From Onchocerca volvulus (taxonomy: Eukaryota > Nematoda > Chromadorea > Rhabditida > Onchocercidae): a stretch of 64,000 nucleotides of DNA. Below, piece after piece: positions 11,460 through 24,800 of the stretch. The translations under genes were made by a program, and so were the position numbers. Location: the NCBI GenBank assembly GCA_000499405.2, contig HG738138.1, positions 7,934,888 through 7,998,887 on the forward strand, read 5' to 3'. The notes beneath the pieces are model-generated. The model was not told where the DNA came from and made no database searches. It saw only the letters and a list, made by a program, of their open reading frames with translations. How positions within the stretch are numbered: position 1 is the first letter of the stretch; each line of letters begins with the position of its first letter.

Positions 11460-11757
11460 CCTGAAAAAAATAACCAGCATCGAGATGTCCCGGACACCTA
11501 AAACCTCCGCGGCGCGGGACTCTTAATTTGCATGCAACAAAATTTGTAATGTCTGGTGGTTTTTACAAAGAGGAAGAAATTGGAGGTCGATGCTTGCAAG
11601 AGATCTTTGGGTTTATTGAAAAGGGTTTCTGTTTTGTGGATTTTCGTTTTTTCTGATGCGATAAGCATGCTGGAATAACAGATCAAGTTAAAAAATTATT
11701 TATTATTTCGTTTTTCTTCCATTTAATTATTTATAAGATTTCTCTCCAGCTAGACTT

Positions 11758-12868
11758 ATGCTATCTAATGGCAGGTATCTTACGATAGCGAATATTGCCG
11801 GTGGTGGAGCTGTCATTCTGATTTGTCAGCTTATATATACTCATGTATATTTACAAAAGAAAATCCAGACAAAAATTCGGGAATTCTCACATTACAAGTA
11901 AAAAATTTTTGTTGACAAGCACTTATTTAAATTGCCTAGCATATTTCGAAAAACTTTTGTTTCAGGAATAAAAATTCTAGAGTAACTGAAATTTTAACAA
12001 GTTTAAGATTATTAGCAGCATAGCCTTATGTTTCGTTGTGGAAAGCCTTAATAACATGTACGATAATTACGTATAACTTATAGTGTTTTACGGTGTTCTG
12101 TCTTTTCTTACTATAAAGATTTCGTTTTCTGCTTGCTGTACCGGTTATCAGCAGCTCATTAAGGAGGAAACTTTGAAATTGGTTTCACTTAGTAGTTAGA
12201 GAAGCTTTTAAATCTTCGTTCATCTATCAGTTTTATCTTATCAGTTAAATTTATCATTGTAGAGGTGCTTTCACAGTGTTGTCGAAGCACAAAAAAGCAA
12301 TCGAATTTTTGGGACTACCACTTACTGTTGGAGAAGTTGATTTAGTGGACACAAAAAGGAATTACATCGATGAACGAAAATCAGAGGTAATTTGTAAGTT
12401 AATAAAAGGTCCTTATTATATTTCTCTGCAACAGAGAGCCGAACCAAAATGAATTGGATTCGGTTGAATTAAGCGAATAGAGCAGTTCACATCATTTATT
12501 CAATTTCTTTGGCTTGATTAAATATTGAACATACTCAATTTAGATGAAGCAAAACATGAATGAACTGTAATAATTATATTAATTGATTTCAACTAATTTT
12601 CTTAGTGGATTAGCTCTTACTGTTTTAGTTACGAATTCCGATTTGTGGAGAACGTGATGGTGGAATAATGGTGGTTCGAGCGGAACGTGATGAAGATGGT
12701 GGAAATTTTGAAACGGCGCAGATTGAGCTTATGCTCGATGAAGCTGGCCGTAACATTGTAATTTACGATAATGGGAAGTGGTCTGGAAGTTTAGTCCTTT
12801 TGGACAGTTTCAACGATATCTGTTCTATTTTGCCTTCTAATCAGTTTTGTTGTCATTTTAAGGATTGA
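11758..12868 (+). CDS. COA1-like cytochrome c oxidase assembly protein
   Basis: Three exons (11758-11897, 12263-12386, 12629-12868) give about 167 residues. After a few residues comes one membrane segment (IANIAGGGAVILICQLIY), then a TIM21/COA1-type domain: IEFLGLPLTVGEVDLVD, ELRIPICGERDGGIMVV and FETAQIELMLDEAGRNIVIY. Order and spacing match COA1 (LGPP..., LKIPVSG..., then a beta-rich end), which acts at the inner mitochondrial membrane in early complex IV assembly. The assignment rests on the pattern rather than strong identity, so a related TIM21-fold protein is the alternative. The ATG follows a CTCTCCAG acceptor by 7 bases. The final stretch (SLVLLDSFNDICSIL) has no counterpart I recall and might be read-through into an unrecognised intron. 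Confidence 0.7.
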
Positions 12869-15058
12869 GAAACTTCTCCATCGGAATTTCTCTTACACTT
12901 TTTCGAAATTTTATTCTCAATTTTTTTTAAATTCATGATTCTCTATTGCAAGCTAAAACTTATTAATAGCATAAAATAAAGCAGAATAAAAAAATATCCT
13001 GAATTTGGTCTAAGTGTTGCCAAAATTCGTGAACCAGATTCTGGAAATTTTTATCCTAGAATAACCCAAATCCTTTTTTTTCTTTTATTAATTCTATATC
13101 CAGAATTATTTTTGTAATTTTGTATTCAGAATATCTGTCCGTTCAGAGTAAAGTGTAAATAAAGTGAAATTTTTTGCCTTTTTTTTTAAATTTTTGACTT
13201 AATGCGGTAGTGCCTAAAATGTACTGTCGCAGAGAGTTTCTTTTTAAATTTAGCTCATATTTTTTACTATATATTTTGTTCATTGGACATTTTAAATTTC
13301 TAAATAAAGTATTTCAAAAGTGAGATGAAATTTGTTGTTCATCGGATGTTCCACGGGAACTGTTGTAACTTAGACGCAAGTTGGTCTTCAAGATTTTCAA
13401 ACTATTTATTCCTTTATATTCACCAATATAGAGATAGTTAAAATACGAAAAGTTACACAAATAGTAACAACTAATTATTGATGTAGAGGAAATAAGGATC
13501 TGGAGTCTTGTGCTGAAGAAGTTGTATTTTTTTATGTAAAACTGTCGATTAATGAATCTTATTGATTGGTAAAAGGTTCCCATTTTCATCCAGCTCAGAA
13601 TCTGAAAGTCTGCGAGTTGAAGTACTTGTTGTGGAGGCACTAAGGGAACTGTGAATTTACGATCCTAAATTCCTGAGGAAATGAAGCACATATTGTCTAT
13701 TACCTCTTACTCTTCTAAGTGATAGTCGGTTTTTGTAACGGTAAATATACTTTACATTGAGTAATAATAAATCCCATTTTATCCAGATAAGTGATTTGCG
13801 ATTCGCTAAGCATTGTATAAAACAATCACTTACGATTTGCGTAGGAATGGAGTAGTGAAATTTTCGCGAAAGGTATTAGAAACTTAATAAAAGCATCAAC
13901 AAGAATAGATATCTCTGATGTCATTTAATCAACAAGAATAGATATCTCTGATGTCATTCCGCTATGTAACTCTGGAATCTGCACTAAATTCAGGCATCAA
14001 GTCACTTCAATAAGAGGTGGTTTTGTTAGAAGCATGTTACCTAGTGCATCTGGTACTCAAAAAGGATTTTGCAAAAAAAAGCTAAGCCATTTAAAAGTCA
14101 TGGCAATGGGGCTATTTTTAAAAGTGAAAAATAAAATCATATATAGTTTGCACGAGTTCTGGCTGAATTATGGGAAGCTGAAAGCGTCAGAACCTTATTT
14201 CAAACATGTTGACCCTTTCGTGGTGATCCTTTTCGTTTGGTTTTGAGTGGTTTGCTGTAGATGTTTACCTTTTAGAAACATATATTTCCGATGGAAATGA
14301 TTATGAATGGCGTAAATATTTTTTTACCAACTGACTACATAAATTTTCAGTTTCACCTAAAAGTAACGATCTCCGGCTAGTGGTATATTTTGTTCAAAGT
14401 AATACCATGACTTAATGGATTCCGTTGTGCTCGGTGGTGCCATTATGGTCACAACGAGGACATTTCCAGTGTCTCGGTATATATATTGCAATGATTTGAA
14501 ATAGAAAATGAGACTTTTCATCCATACATTCTAATCACTCTTATTAGAAGATATTCATTGTCGCTGGTTTTTTTATTCCTTGAAATAGACATAAAGCTGT
14601 GAAAGGGAGTTTGAATGCACTTTGTTTAATGACTGCTTAAGGCAATAAGCATCATTGTTTTTTTTTAAATCTTCTGCTAGCTTCATTGAGAATGAGAGTT
14701 GGAAATTATTTTTTGTATTAAATAAAAGTTTTATTTAAAATTATAGCTTCATCATTGTAAAAATATTTTCTTGTACAGTTTATAAGTTTCGCTGTACTTT
14801 TTTAGAAATGTGTAACTTTCACTTTAAATATATTTCATGCATATGCATGCGTTATCTAATGCTGACACATGTGAACATACATTTTTAAATGTACGATTTC
14901 TTAGAGAAAACTTAAGTAACATTTATAACTGCATTTTCAAATGATCCTTAGTTCTAGAATTATGACCTGGCTTAATTTTTCAATGTATTAGCTCATCTTT
15001 TGTTATCTATTTATGTTTTTACTCATAGTTTTCAGGAACAAATAACCTTTTGAAGTCC
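12869..15058. other. Intergenic, no supported gene
   Basis: Mostly AT-rich with T-runs. Open frames at 13640-13314 (-) and 14034-14246 (+) show no motif or splice context. It contains a 34-bp tandem duplication (separate entry) and the promoter region of the acyltransferase gene, whose trans-splice acceptor (TTTTCAG) is near 15034. Confidence 0.5.
13894..13961. repeat. 34-bp tandem duplication
   Basis: Two adjacent near-identical copies beginning ATCAACAAGAATAGATATC, starting at 13894 and 13928. Confidence 0.9.
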
Positions 15059-17933
15059 ATGTGGATTAAGAGTATTCTTTTATCACTGAAAAATATGCAG
15101 TGGCCTTCATGGTTGCAACCATACGTCGAAGTCTTACTTTTATGGATTTCATGGGCAATTGATTATATTGACTGGGATTACTTAGAGGTGCGCTGAATTA
15201 TCCTACAAATTAAATTTTGAGTTTTCCGTTTTTTTCGATGAAGAAAGAAAAAAAAAATCGAATATTCCCAGCATTTTTAGAATAAAGATTTAATATTCCA
15301 TTTTTATTTAATGTTAATATAGAAGTTCCATTCATTTTCCTTATCTTAGTTTTAATATAGAAGTTCCGTTCATTTTCATTTGAAATGGATATGAATTAGT
15401 TTTTGTTAAGATAAATACCGGTTTTTCAGTATCTTACTTGGCTCTTTCTTCCACTGTTAATCGCTTTCATATTACCAGTCCTTCTTTTGCTTTTTATTTA
15501 TGGTTGTGTCATTTTTCTTCATATTTATGGCTTGCGGAATCGTATTCGAGAGGCTTACGCTAGTAGTTTGTGGGATGGGGCACGTATCAGTATTGCATCT
15601 TTCTGGGATGCAGTAGGACATGTCTGGCACGGTAAATTGCTAAAAAAATTTTTATAGAAAATTTTATTCTGCTACAATAGTTAAATAAATAAGTAAAGTC
15701 AAATCTGTTTTGTAGATTTTTGCTAAAATTTGAGTGAATATCATTCACTCATTAAATATAGAAATAGCCATATGTGTATATTTTTACCATTAGAAGTGTT
15801 GATTACTGTTTGATAATAATGAGGATAATGTATCTCTTTGCTTATAATCTGCGGTTCAGCAGAATTTTGAAGTTTTTTTAAACGTTAGAACAGTTGATAG
15901 AGGAGCCCACAATTTAATAAAAGTGAAGTCCGTTAAAGTCAAGTATAGTCTAGAATAGTTTTAGAAACAAAATCTTATTTATGAAGCATTTCAGTGGGTA
16001 ATTCATTTTTATAGGTTATGAAATAAAAGGTTTGGAAAATGTACCTAGTGAAGGTCCTGCTCTTTTTGTATATTACCACGGAACCTTGCCAATAGATGTA
16101 TATTATGTAATTGCGAAATGTATGCTTCATAAAAAACGTACTCTTCATTGTGTTGGGGATAAATTTATCTTCAAAATGCCTGGTATTTTACTTATTTCTC
16201 ATTTTTTTCTTTTTGGCCGGAATATTCTTACAACTTTTCGTCCCTTTTGTCACTTTTTAGCTCTACTGCAGCAAAATTCATGACAATTGTCAGACCCAAT
16301 TGAGTTTTATAAGCTTGATTTTGATTTAATATATTCGAAATTCAATGTACTGTTTTCAGGATGGGGAATGATTTGTAAGGTTTTTTATATAACTCCTGGG
16401 ACGGTGGATGATTGCATGGAGCGATTGAAAGACGGCCATTTGCTGTGTATTGCTCCTGGTGGTGTTCGTGAAGCGTTGTTTTCTGATCCCACTCGCTACA
16501 ACATTATGTGGGCTCGTCGTTTAGGCTTTGCTAAAGTTATCATTGGTTGTCCAGGAACGGTTAGCTTTTAGATCACTTTTCAGTGTAATTCGAGAAATTT
16601 TTCGAAAGAAATAAAATCTAGCAAATTTAATTGATGGATTGTGAATGAAATTCTTCAACTAAATAAGAATTGTTTAGTTATCCTCTGTGCTTTTTTGCTT
16701 CACTCCCACTCTTTCATTGTACTCTTTCAGCCTGTGATTCCGATGTTTACTGAAAATTGCCGTGATGCTTTTCGTACTCCATGTTGTGGACGAAGTAAGT
16801 TTTTACTTAATTGTACATCTTTCAATTTCAATTTAACTATTTTACTGAGTCCTCTTGTGAGGTATGTGTCGAACTTTGATCATTGCTTACATTGGCAATT
16901 GTAATTCATGCGCATTTCAGAAATTTTTCGGTGGATTTATGAAAAGACTCGATTACCACTTTGTCCAGTGTATGGTGGTTTTCCGGTTAAGATGATGTTT
17001 GTTTTTAGAATTTAATTACGATTATTTTTATGTTAAACTTCTTTTGCAGAATTATCAACGGATGTTATTGTAGGCCTCGGCGGATGATTTTATTAATGGC
17101 CCATTTCATAACTATGTAACGATTTCCCCATTTATACCTTGTCAGTCTACATTTTATACATATTGTTTTCTTTCTTGCACTGGTCTTTGTTTTCATAATG
17201 CGCTCATCCTGCAGCTGTTTCCAGAACACATCTGGGCAAGCCTCTCTATTTTTCTTCTGACATGAATCCAGAAGATGTCAAAAAAAATGTAAAAGAAGAA
17301 GTACATGACTTAATCAGAGAGCATCAACGATTACCTGGAAGTATATTGCGTGGAATCATGCAGAGGTATTTTTTTTTACTAGTTTTGAAAAATTTATTGG
17401 ATTTTTGTTGAAATGATAGACATATTTTCTGATGCACATTCTCTTACGCATTTCTGCATAAATACATATACGCATATATATATATTTTATTTATTTGCTT
17501 ATTTATCCATTTACTTATTTATTTATAACGTTTTTCAGTTACATCAATCTTCCGTATAAGTAATTTATGAAATATTTCATAACTGACTTCCAAACTTATT
17601 TAGAGACATATTTTAAAATGCATTTGATTGTAGCAAAAATTTATTAAGTTATTGTAAGAAAAATTTGTAAATCTTAATATCGTGGTGTATTTAAGGAATT
17701 AGATAATTGAAATATTTAACAATTCTGAACAAAACTCTATCTTTTACATAAGTTAAATATCGTAAGATTTAAAAGATTACTTCACTTTTTCATGTAGATT
17801 TTATGGTATTTGCAGGTTTTATGACAAGCGGCGCTGTAAGCAGGACGTATTATTAGAAGAAATAACTTGTAATAATCTGTGCTCAAATAACATTACTCAC
17901 GGTGACAGCATTGCTCCTTCAGAATGCAGCTAG
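15059..17933 (+). CDS. TMEM68-type acyltransferase (PlsC superfamily)
   Basis: Eight exons (15059-15187, 15430-15631, 16015-16182, 16360-16559, 16731-16794, 16921-16996, 17225-17365, 17816-17933) give about 365 residues. Two hydrophobic segments (VEVLLLWISWAI and FLPLLIAFILPVLLLLFIYG) anchor it in the ER membrane. The acyltransferase core shows HGTLPID at about residues 132-138 (catalytic His/Asp), GDKFIFKMPGWG, ITPGTVDDC, IAPGGVREALF, GFAKVIIGCPGTPVIPMFT and VYGGFPVKMITHLGKP, collinear with TMEM68, including HQRLPGSIL near the end. Human TMEM68 has been reported to make triacylglycerol from mono- or diacylglycerol; the worm substrate is inferred only. The donor of exon 6 (AT|GTTTGT) was chosen because it restores the family sequence. 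Two copies of a ~25-bp motif (ATATAGAAGTTCC(A/G)TTCATTTTC) lie in intron 1. Confidence 0.92.
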
Positions 17934-20900
17934 TTGCTATCGCTAGAAATTTTGATTTCTCAAGCAGATGGTGAAATATTGCTCGATATCAACTGACTCC
18001 CAAAAAGGAATACATAGTTGATCAAAAACTTGCGACTTTGTCACTTAAATATGAAGTTTTTTCTGACGTTTTTGTTAGATCTCTGTTTGCAGGTTACCTT
18101 TCTGTGCTGCTCTATTCGCTGATATTTACATGAAGTCTTCCTTTATGCCATAGTTATTTGAATTTCTTTTTCTTTTTTTTTTCGTTCTTCATGAAAAGAA
18201 CGAAAAAAAAAAAGAAATTCAAATAACTATGGCATAAAGGAAGACTTTTTTTTTCAAGTTTTCATTAGTACTGTATTTTAGTTTTCTATTTTGTATCTGC
18301 AAATATTTTTTAATTTGTATCTGTAATTCTCAGTTTGCATCTGCAAATGTTTTATGAGAATGGATTCAAAACTTTGGCTAATTTTTGGATTTTTTTTTTT
18401 AATTGTTTGAGTAGTTTATCTCTTTGTTTGATTCAGTTTGTGATATGGACTTCTTTGAATATAGTATTGTAAGTGCAGTTTTGTGTAGAGATGCAATTTT
18501 TCTTTTTCTGTCTATATGATATTCCCTTCTTACAGGAATATAAGATTTTTCAGACTTTTTTGCGAAAGATCGAATATAATTTCAGTTTTAACAGTTTAGT
18601 AAAAAGGATCAGACGAGTCAAAATTTCTGAGAATTTATTTTCGTAAACACAAGGCAATATCATATTTTGCTATATCTTTTTTTATGATTTACCTTCCTGA
18701 AGTTATCTTGTTTTTGTTGACAAAATTTAGTCATATTCTAATTCATTGCTATTATTTATGACATACCATAAGAACGTCATTTGCGATAATCATGCACTGA
18801 TGGTACTAAACATTGGAATTGTCTGTTTTTAAATTGTTTGTCGATAATTTTCTTTTTTTTTTTAGGAAAATTTTTTAACTCGAAGAACCAAATTGTTCAA
18901 ATATTGTGTATTATCTATTCCAGTGAAAATTTAGATCTAAACTTTCATTTAACATCATTTTTCATGTAATACACTACTTATTTTAACTGTATTTGTATAA
19001 AAGGCGAAAGATTAGCTAGAATTTTTTCATTTCCAAGTTCTGAAAGATAAAAGAAAGATCAAATTCTTCAGAATTTGCGGTAAATTGTATTGTAGATTGT
19101 ATTCAGAACAAATTGCAGTATTATATTTCATTTGCGACGAATGAAATTTTTAAAACTGTTATAACACTTTCTTCTTTAAACACTGTCATATTTCTAGAAA
19201 AATTCCATTTTGGATTGTACTGAAATACATTTTATTAAACTATCGATCAGCATATATACAAATATGTAAAGAAAAGAAATGTTTACAACAAAAGAATCAG
19301 CAAAATTTTGACAGAGACATACAACTGAACAAATATTCACTTCTTGCGTGACCAAATAAGTTCATTCAGATAAAAAGACAAATGACATGAGTGGTTAAAT
19401 TGAACGACAAGACGGATAAATATCAGATATATAATAAGACCATCTTATTATCCGAAACTAAACATTCTTTATGCTGAAACATGTAGTATTGCTGATCGTT
19501 TGGGAGGGAAGGGAAGAACTGCTGCAGTCAGTCGACAAATGTATTGCGTTGCATTTAAATTGGTTTATGAATAAGTTGGTCATTCATTATGAGAAGAAAT
19601 AACTAAATTTGGATTAATACTTCCGAATATTCCGTCAAAAAATAAGTGCATAGTGCGAGTTATTGAGAATCAATTTTATTATAAATATTCAATTTGAATA
19701 ACTTGAAATTGCAAATCTCAAAATGATTCCTAGAAAGCATATCGTAATGTTCAAAGTTGATTGATTATTTTGTGCTGAAGTTTGCGATTCTAGAGCTAGG
19801 AATTTATACATAAATTATGTGTTACGAATAACGGATTATAGGACAAATTGAGAATAACTAAATGATGCACTTAATCTCCCCACAGATGCATTTCGTATGT
19901 TTTACATGTCTAAATTCACAAAATCAAGTTTTTTATACATTTAAGTTTAGTGCTATTAGAAATGAGAATTCTTTTAAACAGCCAAATCTCTCACACTTAA
20001 TCTATAATTATTATCGAATAGGTATAATTTCAGATGAACAATTTAACGCGAGTGGTGAGATTACGGAAAGGAAAGAAATGTGTTTAAAATGGAAATATTC
20101 AGTGAAAAAAGTTGAAGACCCCAAATTCTAAAGTTATTTGATGCCATTATCATATCATTTACTATTGAGCAGTGTTTTTTAAAAGAGGATTTATTTTTAA
20201 GATTTCAAGTATGTTTCTCTTTCAGTTTTTATGTGTTTCTTTCAAAATGACTTTGATTTTTCAGACAGCTTCCAACCATAACGAGTGAAATTTGTTTATG
20301 TAAATGAACGCCTGCTGTATTCACTCGACAAATTCAAGTACCTGATTTGTTCCATATGATTATTTTATATAATCGTCACATTATTCTGAAGTAAACTATG
20401 CATAGTTTCTGTCTTCACTCTTAATAGTTTGAAACCAGAACAAAATCGTTTCGGATCAGTTCGGTCGTTTTATACATAAGAGAACGAAATAACTTCAAGG
20501 AATTCTCTCTACAATTTCTATCTTCTTATTCCGAAATATTTTGGTTGAGGAATTCACAGATCCATTTTGGAGAGGAAAACTAATAATCTATTCGACTAAC
20601 GAGTTGGTCTGAAGCGTCTGCTCGTTTAAATCGCCTTTGTCATAAGTTCTTGTATTCTATTTTGCGAAGAAACTTTTGAAAGAGCAACAAATTTCGTCAT
20701 TCAGAAGCTTAATAATTCGATGGTCAATTGTGTTGATTAGAGTTCTCGTGAAAGTTTTATGAAAATTAAGAGGATGAGATTTGAAGGATTACTTAGCTTC
20801 CGAAATAGCTCAGTGTGAAAACCTTACTTTCACGACTGGGCCTTTACGGCAGAGCAAAATCTCTTTCTCGAATTATTAGTTCCATTGGAAGTTTCAGTAT

Positions 20901-21870
20901 ATCCATAATTCATATTTCTACGTGAAATTTCAATGTAATAATTTCTATTGAGTGGAAGTGAACAAAGTTTTCTTCGTCCGATCTTTTCTATTTACAATCA
21001 TGAATGATAACGGGATAGCTAGCTATGTGGAAGAAACCAATAGCAATGAGCTCCATAGAAGAATATGCACTGCAATTTGGAGAGTTTATAAACAAGTGAT
21101 TCATCTGGAAGATGTAGTGCCATAATACATAAACAATAGTAAATGTTAGCCTAACAAGTTTGAAATTGGAATGCTTGTTCGTAACAGATAAATTTACTGA
21201 AAGATGAGTATTTTCTGGATTAAAATGAGACAATTTTGATTTCAGTCGCAAAACATTTCGAATTATGTGTAATTAGTAGTTTAATTGAACAGAACAATAA
21301 TTATGCAGTCAACATATATGCTACTTATGCACTCGCGTTCTCAGACGATCTGCGTGAATGTCGAGATTTGAATTCTTAATTTTCGAAAAATTTGCTCTGT
21401 ATTTATTTCCCTCCTGATTACTTTATCGGTTGTTACTCCGCAAAAATCCGGATCCCGTACACCGTACTCTTCCCGAGGAAGCCTGGCCTCAATCTTTTCA
21501 TAACGGGAATACGACGTGAAAGTGATATCCGCGAATGTAATGGAAGAAGGGATGTTATGTAGCATGTGGTTATTCTGTTCATTTCGTGATTTATATGCGA
21601 ATTGTTTTTTAGTTCAAAAGTTACTTGGGAAGATACAGATTTAAAAAAAAAGAAATTCCTGTTTTGCAGACGAATTATTTCCGAATTTAAGTCCGTCAAA
21701 ATTTCCAAGTTTAAATCTATTCCATCTAATCTTTCCTTCCAGTCTCGTTATCATTCTTAATAATTATGCTCAACAGCTATACTTTTATGTTAAGGTCATT
21801 TTCAACCCATATTACCTTCAGTTAGTAATTTGAAAAGACATTTTGAAAGACTTGAATAAATTTAGGTGAA
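17934..21870. other. Long intergenic region between TMEM68-like and sec-3 genes
   Basis: Nearly 4 kb with no supported gene. It holds the large hairpin at 18133-18247 (separate entry). A slightly less AT-rich block at 21340-21710 is open in several frames on both strands, without a family match. The frame at 19862-20131 looks like chance. Confidence 0.5.
18133..18247. repeat. Large inverted repeat (stem about 50 bp, loop 6)
   Basis: The left arm (18133-18189, AAGTCTTCCTTTATGCC...CGTTCTT) is matched by its reverse complement (18196-18247, AAGAACG...GGCATAAAGGAAGACTT) around a CATGAA loop. The only defect I see is an extra TTTTTC-like segment in the left arm's T-rich part. It lies about 200 bp after the acyltransferase stop, so it may fall in that gene's 3' UTR. 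Confidence 0.9.
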
Positions 21871-24800
21871 ATGCGTGCCATCGTTTCTGATCTTCAGCGA
21901 GCTGTGTTTCAAGTAGCAGATGAACGTTTAGTTGCAGTAGCTAATATTGTTCGCATCGACAATAAAAAACGCCGGAAACCAACATTCCTGTGTTTAACCG
22001 GTGTGCTAATTAATAATCCTTAATAATCCTGAAATTTTTGCAAGATATAGCACCCTGATTTTTATCTATTTATTAATTTGTTTTGAATTATTTTATGTTA
22101 GTTTTTTTAAATTATAACTTCCTTATAGTAACCACAGATCAACCAATAGCTGTACGTCTATATTTTGTCAGAAATGAGAAGGAAGATTATTACAAGAAGA
22201 AAAGGCAGTTCACACTGCGAGACGTGAAGACTGTTGATGGCATCAGTCCGCGGAAGGTTAACTGCATTTTGGTAGTGCGGATAATTAACTAAATTTTGTA
22301 ATCTCAGCAGTTTTTCGAGAATTGCTGAAGAATATCTGTTGATTGCAGTTGACACCGGAGTTCGAATTGGTTGTTGAGGATCGTTTGTTCAGGCTTTGTG
22401 CTTCCACAACTGAAGAGAAAGATGCATTCATCAAGCAGCTATATAAGGTCTTACGAAATTGATTTTTTGCATTTATATTTCCTTCTAAATTTTCATAAAA
22501 TTAAACGAGCATGGAGTTAGTTTACGTATTTCAGTTTGCCAATAAGTATCTCCCGGTACAGAAACCAGATTTTGTAAATGTTCCGATTCCTGTTGAGACA
22601 CCACATACAGCCGTTATAACAGAACAGGTTGATGATGATACCGATGAAGGGTTAATTGATTATCAGGTTGGTGCAGAAAATATTTGTTTTGGATTTTGAA
22701 CATAATTTTAGTCCATATTTTACTTTCTTGATATAAACTATTTTAGTGAATTCGAAAAGTTTTATCAGATGTCGTTTCAGCCAATATCTGTTAAAGAAGA
22801 AGCTGACTTTCGCCGCTTGCTTGCACGTGCCAATCTAACAATCGGTGAAGCAGATAAATTTGCTACAGTGCTTGCATCGCAGCTTCAGCTTTTGGATGGT
22901 GCCAACATACAATCCATTATGGATAGTGAAGCTGCTGTAAATGATCTTATTGCACTTGTTGAAGATGCCCTGAAAGAAGCTGATTTTTTGGATAAAGAGC
23001 TTGACAACTTTGATGAATTACTCTATGTTAGTATTCCTAACTGATTTTCTCATGTTTGTAGTATTGTATCTCTTTCTGATTCATCAAATTATTGCGTAAT
23101 TCTTGAACGAGCGCAAATTTGTCAACTAAAAGTTGGCATTTGAAGTCCACTGACATGACTATGAGTTGAAGATAAGTAAATGAAGTTGAATTTAATTGTT
23201 GTTATGAATTAAACAGCACGTGCGCGATAGTGTTGAATTGATCGAAGAAAAAGATAGCCTTGGATGTGTTGAACGAAAAAATACTCGAATCTTGAAGGAT
23301 TTTTTATTGGAATTGGTGACAACTGTAGATATCGTTAGTGAAGATCACATTCGTGCATTGCAGAATGCGAACTTATCAGATCCTGTGAGGTAAGGATTAG
23401 TTTATGTTATTTGCGAGTGATAACATTTCTTGATTGGAGATGTTAAAATTTTAAAATTTTGTTTTCTGTATGCTTCTTGCTGCATTCAATTTACATTGCA
23501 GTATTAGTAGATGTTGCGCTGCAGCGCGCGCTTTACAAGCTTATTCAGCAGCAAAAGTGAATTCATCAATGCATTTAATGGTGGCATATAAAGAAAGAAC
23601 TGAGCAATTAAATCAGTTAACTGATCAATTTATCGAGAAATTGATGGCACATATGTCTGCATTATTCTCAAATTTGGTACGTATGCTATGCATAAAATTT
23701 CAGGTATTTTATTTTTTATTCAATCAACTAGCGGTGATGCGAAGTTTCAGAACGATTTGATAGAAGTGTCAGATTGGCATGAAATTGCAATACGAAAACA
23801 GTCTGAAAGATTCCATGCGCTCCGACCATTTTCGGATTTGATGGGATGGTTGAAATTGGTTAAACCAGGTGCATACCAAACACTCATACAGGTAGGTCTT
23901 CCTTAGCACATATGCAAAAGTTTGCTCATTTAACTGAAACCTAATTTCTGAGTTTTCAATAATAAATTGTGTAAAAGACAGGTATACAAATTAACATTAT
24001 TTTTTAAATCCCTTTTCTTCAGAGATATGTGCAAAATACAAAATTGATATACAAGAAGGAATTTGAGCGCTTCTTTGAAATTGTAAATGGTGAGTTGAAC
24101 AAAATTGTCAATTTTGAACGCAAAGGTACTCTCCGAGGTTCTGAGACACTCAAATATACAGCCGAAAGGTTCTTAGCTGCTGAAAGTAAAGTTGATTCGA
24201 AGGAAGTCATCAGAGTAAGTGCATCTCATGTTTCCATAAGAATAAGGCTCATATTGCTACAAAATTTGCCTTTTTGATACAAACCGATTTTCAGAAAATT
24301 AGAAAGTTTGAGAAATAGTTTAAAATGCAATTATTTCAATATTATGTATTGTTTTAGTTGATTGAAGTTGTTCTGGGTGAAATTGGTCCAGTAGTCGAGT
24401 CGGAACAGAAGTTTTGCACAAGGTTTTTCCATATGGCTGGTGATCTTTTGGCTGCATTAGAAACTCAATCTACATCAAGCGGGGATAGCGGTATTGTGGG
24501 CAAAAATGTTGAAAAACAAATTACTGATCAGGTAAATTAACTATTTCTGATTGGGAAAACTTATTCAGAGATTTCTTTCTTCAGAATTTTGCAAATTCTA
24601 TTTTTTAAATAAAAAGTAGTTGGGGATGAAATAAAGTGTATTCATTCGTTTTTCTGGGCGATTCAGGTGCGTGCCATTTTGTCTCCGTTGTTCGAGCCTT
24701 TACATGATCATTTCGATAAGTTCACCAAGTCCTGTTGTCGTTTGCAACCGCCGTATGTGTTTTCTATGTTTTGTGTATTGAACTGTTCAGATTTATGCTT

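Noticed and set aside
20800..20870. A tRNA-like A-box (TAGCTCAGTG) suggested a tRNA gene.
   Set aside because: No B-box, no matching acceptor stem, and the arms do not pair.
23681..23703. A 23-bp intron in sec-3 to connect frames near exon 7/8.
   Set aside because: Too short; using the TTTCAG before 23751 gives a normal 74-bp intron, keeps phase 0 and fits EXOC1.
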